Part shown: piece by piece, positions 6,835 to 13,718 of the stretch
How the letters are laid out: every line of letters begins with the position of its first letter
How positions within the stretch are numbered: the first letter of the stretch is position 1
NCBI GenBank assembly: GCA_025451135.1
Contig: JANWKW010000045.1
Location: 1-17,149 of the forward strand
Direction: 5' to 3'
Source: Vulcanimicrobiia bacterium
GTDB lineage: Bacteria; Vulcanimicrobiota; Vulcanimicrobiia; Vulcanimicrobiales; Vulcanimicrobiaceae
Length of the DNA stretch: 17,149 nt
The notes under the pieces: generated by a model
What the model saw: the letters and a program-made list of their open reading frames with translations, nothing else
Database searches by the model: none
Told to the model about the DNA's origin: nothing
Position numbers and translations under genes: made by a program

Positions 6835-7547
6835 GCGCGGCTGGTCCGTCGACGGATGCGTACGAGGTCGTGCCGGGCGCGGTGGCGCTCCCGCACGGGC
6901 TGCTGCTGCTGGCCGCATCCCGCACGCTGATAGCGGCCGACGTGCACTTCGGCTACGAAGACGTGATCGGCGGGGCGCTTCCGCTTTGGTCGACCGGCTC
7001 GATCGCGCGCGCGCTCGACGAGGCGATCGCCCGGCACGGCGCGACCGAACTGGTGCTGCTGGGCGACGTGGTGCACTCGACCGCGATGAGCGAAGGCGCG
7101 GCCCGGGCCGTACGCGCGGCGCTCGACGGCCTGCGCGCCCGCTGCCCGGTCGTGCCGATCGCCGGCAACCACGAAGGACGCTCGCGCGGACGCGCGTTGC
7201 TCGGCGAGACGCACGAATGCCTCGAACGCGACGGCTGGCTGTTGCTGCACGGCGACGTGCCGCCGCTCGACGGCGCCCGCTGCATCGTCGGCCACCTGCA
7301 CCCGAGCCTTCGTCTGGGCGGCGATGCGAGCGTGCCGGTCCTGCTCGGCGGCGACCGGCTGATCGTGGCTCCGGCGTTGACGCCGTACTCGCCCGGGCTC
7401 GACGTCCGCTCCGAATCCGCCAAGCGCGCGGTGCTGGCGTTCGGTTCGCGCATCGACGCGATGGTCGCGGTCGCCTGCGGCGAGGATCGGGTCTATCCGT
7501 TCGGGAGCGTAGGAGGTCTTCGCGACGCGACGCGAAGGAAACGCTGA
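6831..7547 (+). CDS. pdeM: PdeM-like metallophosphoesterase, Lhr-associated
   Basis: This 238-aa calcineurin-like phosphoesterase has all metal-site motifs in order: DVH (Asp37, His39), GDVVH (Gly78-His82), GNHE (112-115), LHGD (His140) and GHLH (154-157). The H in GDVVH, where many families have D, and the compact length match PdeM, the manganese-dependent phosphodiesterase/endonuclease encoded beside Lhr-type helicases in DNA-damage clusters and beside Lhr in archaea. It probably processes DNA ends or intermediates made by the helicase. The GTG start overlaps the helicase stop (GTGA), and its own TGA overlaps the next ATG (TGATG), so coupling is tight on both sides. Neither LigD nor the beta-CASP nuclease of the classical cluster is present in the window. 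Confidence 0.85.
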   Translation: MSAAGPSTDAYEVVPGAVALPHGLLLLAASRTLIAADVHFGYEDVIGGALPLWSTGSIARALDEAIARHGATELVLLGDVVHSTAMSEGAARAVRAALDGLRARCPVVPIAGNHEGRSRGRALLGETHECLERDGWLLLHGDVPPLDGARCIVGHLHPSLRLGGDASVPVLLGGDRLIVAPALTPYSPGLDVRSESAKRAVLAFGSRIDAMVAVACGEDRVYPFGSVGGLRDATRRKR

Positions 7548-8137
7548 TGGAACAGTACTCGATCGACGGCCGCGGTCGCAGCGAGGTCTATCTGACGCTC
7601 GCGCTGGTCTCCGTCCTGATGGCGTACCTCTCGCATCAGGAGATCGGGCTGCTGCCGTTCGGCGTGCCGTGGTGGATCGAGGTCCCGTCCTTCGCCGTCT
7701 GGTTCGGCCTGATCAACGTCTGCTTCGACCGCTGGCTCTGGCGCATCCGCGTGCTCGGCCTGCGACTCTCCGAGATCCCGAACTTCTCGGGCGTCTGGGA
7801 GGGCACCATCCGCGCGCACGCGCCGCACGGCGGACTGGTCGACATCCCGGTCAAGATGCGGATCCGTCAGACGTGGTCGGCGATCGACGTCAAAGGCGAG
7901 ACGGCGCAGGGCGTGACGCGCTCCAAGATGGCGGGCGTCCGTCTCGACGACGAAGAGCTGCGCTATGAATTCGAGACGCACGCCGACGTGCTCAACGAAG
8001 AGGGCAAGCATCACGTCGGCTTCGGCGTGCTCCAACTCCGCGATGCCGACTCGATCGAAGGTTTCTACTACACGCTCGAAGGGACGACGCGTAAGGGCAC
8101 CATGCGGCTCGTCCGCGCGAGCGCGGTCAAGGCCTAG
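7547..8137 (+). CDS. Two-TM, beta-rich Cap15-like (S-2TMbeta) protein
   Basis: The 196-aa protein has two N-terminal membrane helices (about 13-30 and 43-63), a short basic linker, and a beta-rich domain from about 77 to 190. That domain reads IPNFSGVWEGTI, IRQTWSAIDVKGET, LRYEFET, HHVGFGVLQL, EGFYYT and KGTMRLVR. This order of signatures (PNxSGxWxG, QTWxxI, LxYxF, HxG, xGxYYT, G-x-hydrophobic-x-L) is what I know from the SMODS-associated 2TM beta-rich effector family (CBASS Cap15). There a membrane-anchored beta-barrel binds a cyclic nucleotide and disrupts the inner membrane. No CD-NTase lies nearby. Instead it overlaps the PdeM stop codon and is the last gene of the helicase train. A housekeeping role is possible, since some relatives are orphan genes. 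The assignment is by motif memory, not a search. Confidence 0.7.
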   Translation: MEQYSIDGRGRSEVYLTLALVSVLMAYLSHQEIGLLPFGVPWWIEVPSFAVWFGLINVCFDRWLWRIRVLGLRLSEIPNFSGVWEGTIRAHAPHGGLVDIPVKMRIRQTWSAIDVKGETAQGVTRSKMAGVRLDDEELRYEFETHADVLNEEGKHHVGFGVLQLRDADSIEGFYYTLEGTTRKGTMRLVRASAVKA

Positions 8138-8678
8138 CCGCGAGCGCGTCGAGCGCGCGGTAGGCGACCGCGATCGAGGCGAGCGAATGGATGCGCCCGT
8201 CGGCCAGCATCGCGCGCAGCTCCGGAAGCTCGACCTGCGTCACCTCGATGTGCTCGGTCGCGTCGAGGATCTGCTCCCCCTCCTCGACCGCGTCGCGGAC
8301 CAGATATGCGTACGCGCGCGAGCTCGAGCGGACCGGCTCGGCATACCACGAGCCGATCGGCTCGATGCTGCCGGCGCGATAGCCGGTCTCCTCGCGCAGC
8401 TCCCGCAAGGCGCACGCGAGCGGCTCCTCGCCCGCCGCGATGTTGCCGGCCGGCAATTCCAAGCCGATCGCGTCGCACCCGTAGCGGTACTCCCGCCCGA
8501 GCAGGACGCGGCCGGCGGTGGTCAGCGCGAAGATCACCACGAATCCGTTCGACTCGCGCACGAAGTAGTCGGAGATCACCGTGCCGTCGGGCAGTTCGAC
8601 CTCGTCCTTGCGCAACCGCATGAAGGGCGTGTCGACCACGTACGAGGAGGTGCGCAGGCGCCAAGCGGGTTTTTCCAT
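8127..8678 (-). CDS. Nudix hydrolase, ADP-ribose pyrophosphatase type
   Basis: This 183-aa protein carries a perfect Nudix box, Gx5Ex7RELxEExGY, starting GNIAAGEE and ending REETGY. Before it come YRYGCDAIGLELPAG and the N-terminal W....SSYVVDTPFMRLRKDEVELPDG strand that typifies ADP-ribose/NDP-sugar pyrophosphatases. It likely hydrolyses ADP-ribose or a similar nucleoside diphosphate conjugate with Mg2+. The ATG at 8678 gives the standard family start. The open frame runs much further upstream only as antisense to paaH. Its stop lies inside the 3' end of the Cap15-like gene, an 11-bp convergent overlap. It diverges from paaH with 52 bp between starts. Confidence 0.88.
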   Translation of the reverse strand: MEKPAWRLRTSSYVVDTPFMRLRKDEVELPDGTVISDYFVRESNGFVVIFALTTAGRVLLGREYRYGCDAIGLELPAGNIAAGEEPLACALRELREETGYRAGSIEPIGSWYAEPVRSSSRAYAYLVRDAVEEGEQILDATEHIEVTQVELPELRAMLADGRIHSLASIAVAYRALDALAARP

Positions 8679-8699
8679 GCGGATTCGATTGGCGGCCGG

Positions 8700-8723
8700 G
8701 CTTCGCGCCGCCTGGAGCGAAGC
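8700..8723. promoter_or_regulatory. 7-bp inverted repeat in the Nudix/paaH divergent gap
   Basis: GCTTCGC (8700-8706) and GCGAAGC (8717-8723) are a perfect inverted pair with 10 nt between them. They sit 7 nt before the paaH GTG, inside the 52-bp gap that must hold the control of both genes. The pair could be an operator or a leader hairpin hiding the paaH start. It does not resemble the PaaX-proximal palindrome at 14612-14631. No good promoter hexamers are visible. Confidence 0.35.
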
Positions 8724-8730
8724 ACGCCCC

Positions 8731-10254
8731 GTGGACGAAACGATATTGATCGCCGGCGGCGGCACGATGGGCGCCGGCATCGCCGCCGTCGCCGCGAGCG
8801 CCGGATACCTCGTCGAGCTGGTCGAGACCGATCCCGCGGCGCGCGGGCGCATCGCGCCGAACGAGCGCGTACGCGTCTTGGACGCGATGCCGTCAGCGTC
8901 GGCCGCGAGGGTCGCGATCGAAGCCGTCAGCGAGGATCTGGAGGCGAAGCGAGCGACGTTCGCCGCCTTCGAAGCGGCGCTCCGCCCGGACGCGCTGCTT
9001 GCGACCAATACCTCGTCGCTCTCGGTCGCCGAGATCGCGGCGAAGCTGGCGCGTCCCGAGCGGGCGCTCGGCCTGCATTTCTTCAACCCGCCGCAGAAGA
9101 TGGCACTGGTCGAGGTCGTCGCCGCCGAAGCGACGTCCGGGGCCGCCGTCGAGCGGGCGCGCGCGTTCGTCGCGCGCATCGGCAAGACGGCCGTCGGGGC
9201 CGAGGACACGCCGGGATTCATCGTCAACCGCATCGCGCGACCGTACTATCTGCAGGCCCTGCGCGCGCTGGATGCCGGGGTCGGACCGGCCGACGATCTG
9301 GACGCGCTCGCGCGCGGCGCCGGATTCCGGATGGGGCCGTTCGAGTTGATGGACCTGATCGGCCTCGACATCAACCTCGCGACCAGCGAGTCGATCTATC
9401 TTCGCACCGGCGAAGAGCGGCTGGAGCCGGTCGTGCTGCAACGCCGGATGGTCGCCGACGGCCGGCTGGGCCGCAAGAGCGGGGTCGGATTCTACGACTA
9501 TGCGGGCGGTCCGCCGCGCCGCGACGACGCCGTCCCGGAGCCGGGGGAGCGCAACGACGACGAGATCGTCGTCGTGATCGGCTACGGCGGCCTGGCCGAC
9601 GAACTGGTCGCGCGGCTCGAGCAGGCCTACGCGCACGTGGGCCGCGTGGAGAGCGACGAACTGATCGACCATTTGCCCGGCGATGCGACGATCGCGATCG
9701 ACGTCGGCGACGGCAAGACCGACCGGGGCGCGATGCTGCGGACGATCGCGACCATGCTCGGCCCCGAAGCGGTCATCTTCGCGGATGCGTACGCGACCGA
9801 CCTGAGCGCCTGCGCGCGCGGCTTCGAAGGACCGGGCCGCCTGATCGGCTACGGCGTTTTGGGTGCGCTCGAGAGCCAGACCGCCGTCGAGATCGTCGAC
9901 GCCGACGACGTCTCGGACGAAGCCCTCGGCGTCGCCGAGGAACTCTTCGCGGCGATCGGACTGCGGACGATCCTGGTCGAGCCGCATGCCGGACTGTTCC
10001 TCGGACGCGTGGTCGCGTCGATCGTGAACGAAGCGGTCGCGGCGGTCGACGACGGCGTCGCATCCGCCGACGACGTCGATACGGCGATGCGCCTGGGTAC
10101 CAACTATCCGATCGGCCCGATCGCCTGGGGACGCGAGATCGGCGGCGGCCGCCTGGCGCGGATCCTGAGTCGCGTCGCGGCCGAAGACGGTGAGGCGTTC
10201 GCGCCGCATCGCGCGCTCTGGGTCCTCGACGTCGAAGAGGAGCCCGAAGCGTGA
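8731..10254 (+). CDS. paaH: 3-hydroxyacyl-CoA dehydrogenase, PaaH type
   Basis: The 507-aa NAD-dependent enzyme oxidises a 3-hydroxyacyl-CoA, in the Paa route 3-hydroxyadipyl-CoA. It shows the Rossmann loop GGGTMGAG (9-16), TNTSSLS, catalytic His116 (LHFFNPP) with Glu128 twelve residues on, PGFIVNRI, and GRKSGVGFYDY. The second half (from about 275) repeats the plan in degenerate form: a nucleotide-fold-like start VIGYGGLAD, no catalytic His, then GLFLGRVVASIVNEA and TNYPIGPIAWG. This is the reduced-Rossmann extension known for PaaH-size enzymes. The segment between Asp34 and Glu64 is about 25 residues shorter than in ordinary 3-hydroxybutyryl-CoA dehydrogenases. The GTG at 8731 places the Rossmann loop at the normal distance from the N-terminus; an ATG at 8677 would overlap the Nudix start. 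The stop overlaps the thiolase start (GTGA). Confidence 0.88.
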   Translation: MDETILIAGGGTMGAGIAAVAASAGYLVELVETDPAARGRIAPNERVRVLDAMPSASAARVAIEAVSEDLEAKRATFAAFEAALRPDALLATNTSSLSVAEIAAKLARPERALGLHFFNPPQKMALVEVVAAEATSGAAVERARAFVARIGKTAVGAEDTPGFIVNRIARPYYLQALRALDAGVGPADDLDALARGAGFRMGPFELMDLIGLDINLATSESIYLRTGEERLEPVVLQRRMVADGRLGRKSGVGFYDYAGGPPRRDDAVPEPGERNDDEIVVVIGYGGLADELVARLEQAYAHVGRVESDELIDHLPGDATIAIDVGDGKTDRGAMLRTIATMLGPEAVIFADAYATDLSACARGFEGPGRLIGYGVLGALESQTAVEIVDADDVSDEALGVAEELFAAIGLRTILVEPHAGLFLGRVVASIVNEAVAAVDDGVASADDVDTAMRLGTNYPIGPIAWGREIGGGRLARILSRVAAEDGEAFAPHRALWVLDVEEEPEA

Positions 10255-11423
10255 GCCGCGAGGTCGTGGTCGTCGCGGCGGTGCGCACGCCGATCGGCCG
10301 CTACGGCGGGACGCTCGCGCGCGTGCGCCCGGACGATCTCGCGGCGATCGCGATCCGCGCGGCGGTCGAACGCTCCGGCATCGCGCCCGAAGCGATCGAA
10401 GACGTGTTCTTCGGCGCGGCCAACCAGAGCGGCGAAGACAATCGCAACGTCGGCCGGATGGCCGCATTGCTCGCCGGCCTGCCGGTCGAGACCGCCGGCG
10501 CGACCGTGAACCGCTTGTGCGGATCGAGTCTGCAGGCCATCAACTCGGCTGCGCACGCGATTGCGTGGGGCGAGGCCGACGCGATCGTCGCGGGCGGCGT
10601 CGAGTCGATGACCCGCGCGCCGTTCGTGACCCTCAAGGGCGAGAAGCCGTTCGATCGCAACCAGCGGTCGTTCGACACGACCCTCGGCTGGCGCATGACC
10701 AACCCGGCGTTTCCGGCGCGGTGGACGATCTCGAACGGCGAGACCGCCGAGATCGTCGCCGAGCGCTACGGCATCACGCGCGACGAACAGGACGCGTTCG
10801 CGTTCGAATCCCAACACCGCTGCGCCGCGGCGGTACGGCGCGACGCGTTCGACGACGAACTGGTCGCGGTCGACGAAGTGACGCGCGACGAGCATCCGCG
10901 CCCCGAGACGACGCTCGCGTCGCTCGCGACGCTCAAACCCGCCTTCAAGGCGGGCGGTTCGGTGACGGCCGGCAACTCGTCCGGCATCAACGACGGTGCG
11001 GCCGCGCTCGTCCTGGTCGAACGCGAGACCGCGAACCGGCTCGGCCTGCATCCGCTCGCGCGCGTGGTCGCCACCGCGACCGCGGGCGTGGCGCCCGAGG
11101 TGATGGGTCTGGGCCCGATCCCGGCCGTCCGCAAGCTGTTGGCGGGAAGCGGCCTGGCCGTCGCCGACCTGGACCTGGTCGAGATCAACGAGGCCTTCGC
11201 CGCTCAGGCGATCGCCTGCGCGCGCGACCTCGGCTTCGATCCGGACGCGACCAACGTCAATGGCGGAGCGATCGCGCTCGGGCATCCGCTCGGCGCCAGC
11301 GGTGCGCGCATCGCGACCACGCTGCTGCACGAACTGCGCCGGCGCGGCGGCCGGTACGGGCTCGCCACCATGTGCGTGGGCGTCGGACAGGGAATAGCCA
11401 CACTCTTCGAATCGGTCGGATAA
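10251..11423 (+). CDS. paaJ: Beta-ketoadipyl-CoA thiolase type acetyltransferase
   Basis: This 390-aa thiolase has nucleophile Cys90 (NRLCGSS), His345 in GHPLGASG and Cys375 in CVGVGQG, so the catalytic set is complete. FFGAANQSGEDNRNVGRM and GGVESMTRAPFV are close to the PaaJ/PcaF branch, which cleaves 3-oxoadipyl-CoA to succinyl-CoA and acetyl-CoA. A general acetyl-CoA acetyltransferase remains possible. The GTG start at 10251 overlaps the paaH stop, so the two enzymes of consecutive steps are translationally coupled. Its stop TAAAGGA doubles as the ribosome site of the next gene. Confidence 0.87.
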   Translation: MSREVVVVAAVRTPIGRYGGTLARVRPDDLAAIAIRAAVERSGIAPEAIEDVFFGAANQSGEDNRNVGRMAALLAGLPVETAGATVNRLCGSSLQAINSAAHAIAWGEADAIVAGGVESMTRAPFVTLKGEKPFDRNQRSFDTTLGWRMTNPAFPARWTISNGETAEIVAERYGITRDEQDAFAFESQHRCAAAVRRDAFDDELVAVDEVTRDEHPRPETTLASLATLKPAFKAGGSVTAGNSSGINDGAAALVLVERETANRLGLHPLARVVATATAGVAPEVMGLGPIPAVRKLLAGSGLAVADLDLVEINEAFAAQAIACARDLGFDPDATNVNGGAIALGHPLGASGARIATTLLHELRRRGGRYGLATMCVGVGQGIATLFESVG

Positions 11424-11432
11424 AGGAACGCG

Positions 11433-12899
11433 ATGCAGCTGTTGATCGGCAAGAACTGGACGGACGGATCGGAAGGCCGGACCTACGAGAACCGCAACCC
11501 GGCGACGGGCGGCTCGCTCGGCCCCGTCGCCGAGGCGACCGTCGCCGATGTCGATGCGGCCGTCCGGGCGGCGCGAGCCGCGTTCGACGGCGGGAAGTGG
11601 GCGACCATGCCGCCCGCCCGTCGCGCGAAGATCCTCTACAAGATGGCCCAGTTGATCTCCGAGCGCGCGAACGAACTCGCGCTGCTCGAGGTCCGCGACA
11701 ACGGCAAGGCGCTCTCGACCGCGAAGGGCGAACTGGGCGCCATCGTCGAGTGCTTCGAGTTCTACGCGGGCGCCGCCACCAAGAACTACGGCGAGACGAT
11801 TCCGGGCCCGATCTCGACCTACCTCACCTACACGCTGCGCGAACCGCTCGGCGTGGTCGGCGCGATCGTGCCGTGGAACTTCCCGCTCCTGCTCGCGTCG
11901 TGGAAGGTCGCGCCGGCGCTCGCGGCCGGCTGCACGATCGTCCTCAAGCCCGCGCCGTCGACGCCGCTCTCGGCGATCGAGCTCGGGAAGATCGCGCTCG
12001 AAGCCGGGCTGCCGGAAGGCGTGCTCAACGTCCTGACGGGTTCGGGGCGCGAACTCGGCCAGGCCATCGTCGAACATCCGGGCATCGATAAGATCGCGTT
12101 CACCGGCAGCACCGCGACCGGCAAGCTGGTCGCGCGGACCGCGTCGGAGACGCTCAAACGCGTCACTCTCGAACTCGGCGGCAAGTCGCCCTCGCTGATC
12201 TTCGACGACGCCGATATCGACGCGGCGGTCGCCGGCGCGCTCTACGGCATCTACTACAACGCCGGACAGACCTGCGAGGCGCGCTCGCGCATCCTCGTGC
12301 AGTCCTCGATCTACGACCGGTTCCTCAACGCGTTCGTCGAGAAGGCCAAGACGCTGCGCGTCGGCGACCCCGAGGATCCGCAGACGCAGGTCGGTGCGAT
12401 CACCCTCGACGAGCAGTTCGCCAAGGTGCGTTCGTACTGCGACGTCGCGCGCGACGAAGGCGCGAAGGAACTCTTCGGAGGCGCCCCCGCGTCGGCCGGC
12501 GCCGGCTTCGAAGGCGGCATGTTCTGGTCGCCGACCGCCTACGAGGCGCGCCCCGAACATCGGATCGCGCGCGAGGAGGTCTTCGGGCCGGTGGCCGCCG
12601 TCGTGCCGTTCGCCGACGAGCGCGAGGCGATCGCCCACGCGAACGATTCGGCGTACGGCCTCTCGGCCAGCGTGTGGACGCGCGACGTCGGTCGCGCCGG
12701 CCGCGTCACCCGCGCGTTGCGCAGCGGAACGGTCGCCATCAACACGCCGTACGCCGTCTTCCCGGGCGTGCCGTTCGGCGGTTACAAGCAGTCCGGCTAC
12801 GGGCGCGAGCTCGGCTTCGAGACGATGCGGCTCTACTCCGAGACGAAGAGCGTGCTCACCTATACCGGCGAGAAGCCGATCAACCCGTTCGGCGTATAA
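11433..12899 (+). CDS. NAD(P)-dependent aldehyde dehydrogenase
   Basis: This 488-aa class-ALDH enzyme has Asn149 (PWNFP), general base Glu247 (LELGGKSP) and catalytic Cys281 (GQTCEARS); the 34-residue Glu-Cys spacing is typical. FGGYKQSGYGRE closes the active site near the C-terminus. The sequence resembles betaine-aldehyde/phenylacetaldehyde dehydrogenases more than the PaaZ ALDH domain, and it has no fused hydratase. Given its place after paaH and paaJ, it may oxidise an aromatic aldehyde entering the pathway or a ring-opened semialdehyde (the BoxD or PaaZ step). Sequence alone does not decide. The start has an excellent ribosome site, AAAGGAACGCG, also seen before the oxygenase gene at 14650. 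Confidence 0.88.
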   Translation: MQLLIGKNWTDGSEGRTYENRNPATGGSLGPVAEATVADVDAAVRAARAAFDGGKWATMPPARRAKILYKMAQLISERANELALLEVRDNGKALSTAKGELGAIVECFEFYAGAATKNYGETIPGPISTYLTYTLREPLGVVGAIVPWNFPLLLASWKVAPALAAGCTIVLKPAPSTPLSAIELGKIALEAGLPEGVLNVLTGSGRELGQAIVEHPGIDKIAFTGSTATGKLVARTASETLKRVTLELGGKSPSLIFDDADIDAAVAGALYGIYYNAGQTCEARSRILVQSSIYDRFLNAFVEKAKTLRVGDPEDPQTQVGAITLDEQFAKVRSYCDVARDEGAKELFGGAPASAGAGFEGGMFWSPTAYEARPEHRIAREEVFGPVAAVVPFADEREAIAHANDSAYGLSASVWTRDVGRAGRVTRALRSGTVAINTPYAVFPGVPFGGYKQSGYGRELGFETMRLYSETKSVLTYTGEKPINPFGV

Positions 12900-12904
12900 C
12901 GACG

Positions 12905-13234
12905 ATGAGCGAACCGATCGAGCCGGTCAAGATCGGCACGACCTACGCGACCACCTCGGGTACGCTGTGGAAGGACGGCACGTACTTCCCGCGCGGGACG
13001 GCGGTGATGGTCGTCGGCATGCATCTGGACCAGGGGTTCTGCGTGCGCTTCCCGCTCGAGGTCGACGGCGAACCGCTCGAAACGTGGGAGGACTGGTCGG
13101 AGCGCGAGTTCCTAGCGGCCGAAGGTTCGGTGGCGACGACCAAGCCGCTCGCGGAAAACGTCTTGAGCGAAGCGCGCGAGGTGCTCTCGGACGCCGAAGA
13201 CGGCTGCCACCTGCACCTGCACGAAGAGGACTAG
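12905..13234 (+). CDS. Conserved-looking acidic hypothetical protein (109 aa)
   Basis: I do not recognise this family. The product starts MSEPIEPVKIGTTY and has a strand-rich first half (TTSGTLWKDGTYFPRGTAVMVVG, with Trp and Gly turns). An EPLETWEDWSEREFL segment follows, and the tail is acidic and His-rich (CHLHLHEED), possibly able to hold a metal. There is no signal peptide or membrane span. It lies 5 nt after the aldehyde dehydrogenase stop and ends the operon, so it is probably co-expressed and may be an accessory factor. There is no clear ribosome site, which fits translational coupling. Confidence 0.7.
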   Translation: MSEPIEPVKIGTTYATTSGTLWKDGTYFPRGTAVMVVGMHLDQGFCVRFPLEVDGEPLETWEDWSEREFLAAEGSVATTKPLAENVLSEAREVLSDAEDGCHLHLHEED

Positions 13235-13262
13235 CCCGCGAACGACCGGGCCGGCCGGATCC

Positions 13263-13670
13263 CTACGAACCGAGCGTGAAGCCGGTTTGCCAGTTGCTCG
13301 TGCAGACCTGCGCGTGCGCATTTCCCGGCGGTGCCGGGATGGCGTAGTCGTACGTCCAGCAGTAGATCGTCCCCGGCGTCAGGGCGGAGAAGAAGGCCTG
13401 CCCGCCGGTCGGCAGGCTGGACGGATCGGTGTTGACCGTCGTGATCAGCGTGCCCGTCTGCGGACTCGTCGTCGTCCCGCCGTTCGTCCAGAGCTTGACC
13501 GGCTGGTTGTAGAGCAGATTGCCCTGATACCGGACGGTGATCGTGGTCGTCGTGCCGGTCGGAAGCGGGGTCGGCGACGGGCTCACGAGGACGTCGGGCG
13601 TCGTCTTGTTGCCGCACGCGGCGAGAGCAAGCGCGGCGACCGCGAGGGAAATGCGGAGTCTGATGGGCAT
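13263..13670 (-). CDS. Putative lipoprotein, unknown function
   Basis: The 135-aa precursor has a lipoprotein signal: MPIRLRIS, a hydrophobic run, and a lipobox LAAC with Cys19, followed by GNKTTPD. A Ser/Thr/Pro linker leads to a beta-sandwich-like body with repeated Thr/Gly strands (TTTTITVRYQG, PVKLWTNGG, FFSALTPGTIYCW). Two further Cys near the C-terminus could pair. The body reads like an Ig-like or carboxypeptidase-regulatory-like fold, but that is inference. AGG lies about 9 nt upstream of the ATG. It is 48 nt downstream of PaaX on the same strand and may share its transcript. The gene converges with the hypothetical gene ending at 13234. Confidence 0.7.
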   Translation of the reverse strand: MPIRLRISLAVAALALAACGNKTTPDVLVSPSPTPLPTGTTTTITVRYQGNLLYNQPVKLWTNGGTTTSPQTGTLITTVNTDPSSLPTGGQAFFSALTPGTIYCWTYDYAIPAPPGNAHAQVCTSNWQTGFTLGS

Positions 13671-13718
13671 AGCGCCGACCTGTTCGACGGGACCATCTCG
13701 TGGCCTCTCGGCAGGTTC

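Noticed and set aside
4639..6918. 759-codon minus-strand frame opposite lhr
   Set aside because: It is antisense to well-conserved helicase motifs and shows no recognisable protein features.
4219..7547. The classical LigD-associated DNA-damage cluster
   Set aside because: Helicase and PdeM are present, but no ATP-dependent ligase or beta-CASP exonuclease gene lies alongside.
7547..8137. A full CBASS operon
   Set aside because: No CD-NTase, Cap2/Cap3 or other CBASS gene is in the window; only the effector-like protein is seen.
10104..12638. Long minus-strand open frame (844 codons) antisense to paaJ and the aldehyde dehydrogenase gene
   Set aside because: It mirrors clear enzymes on the plus strand; its translation is Arg/Asp/Ala-rich noise with no domain, as expected in GC-rich DNA where stop codons are rare.
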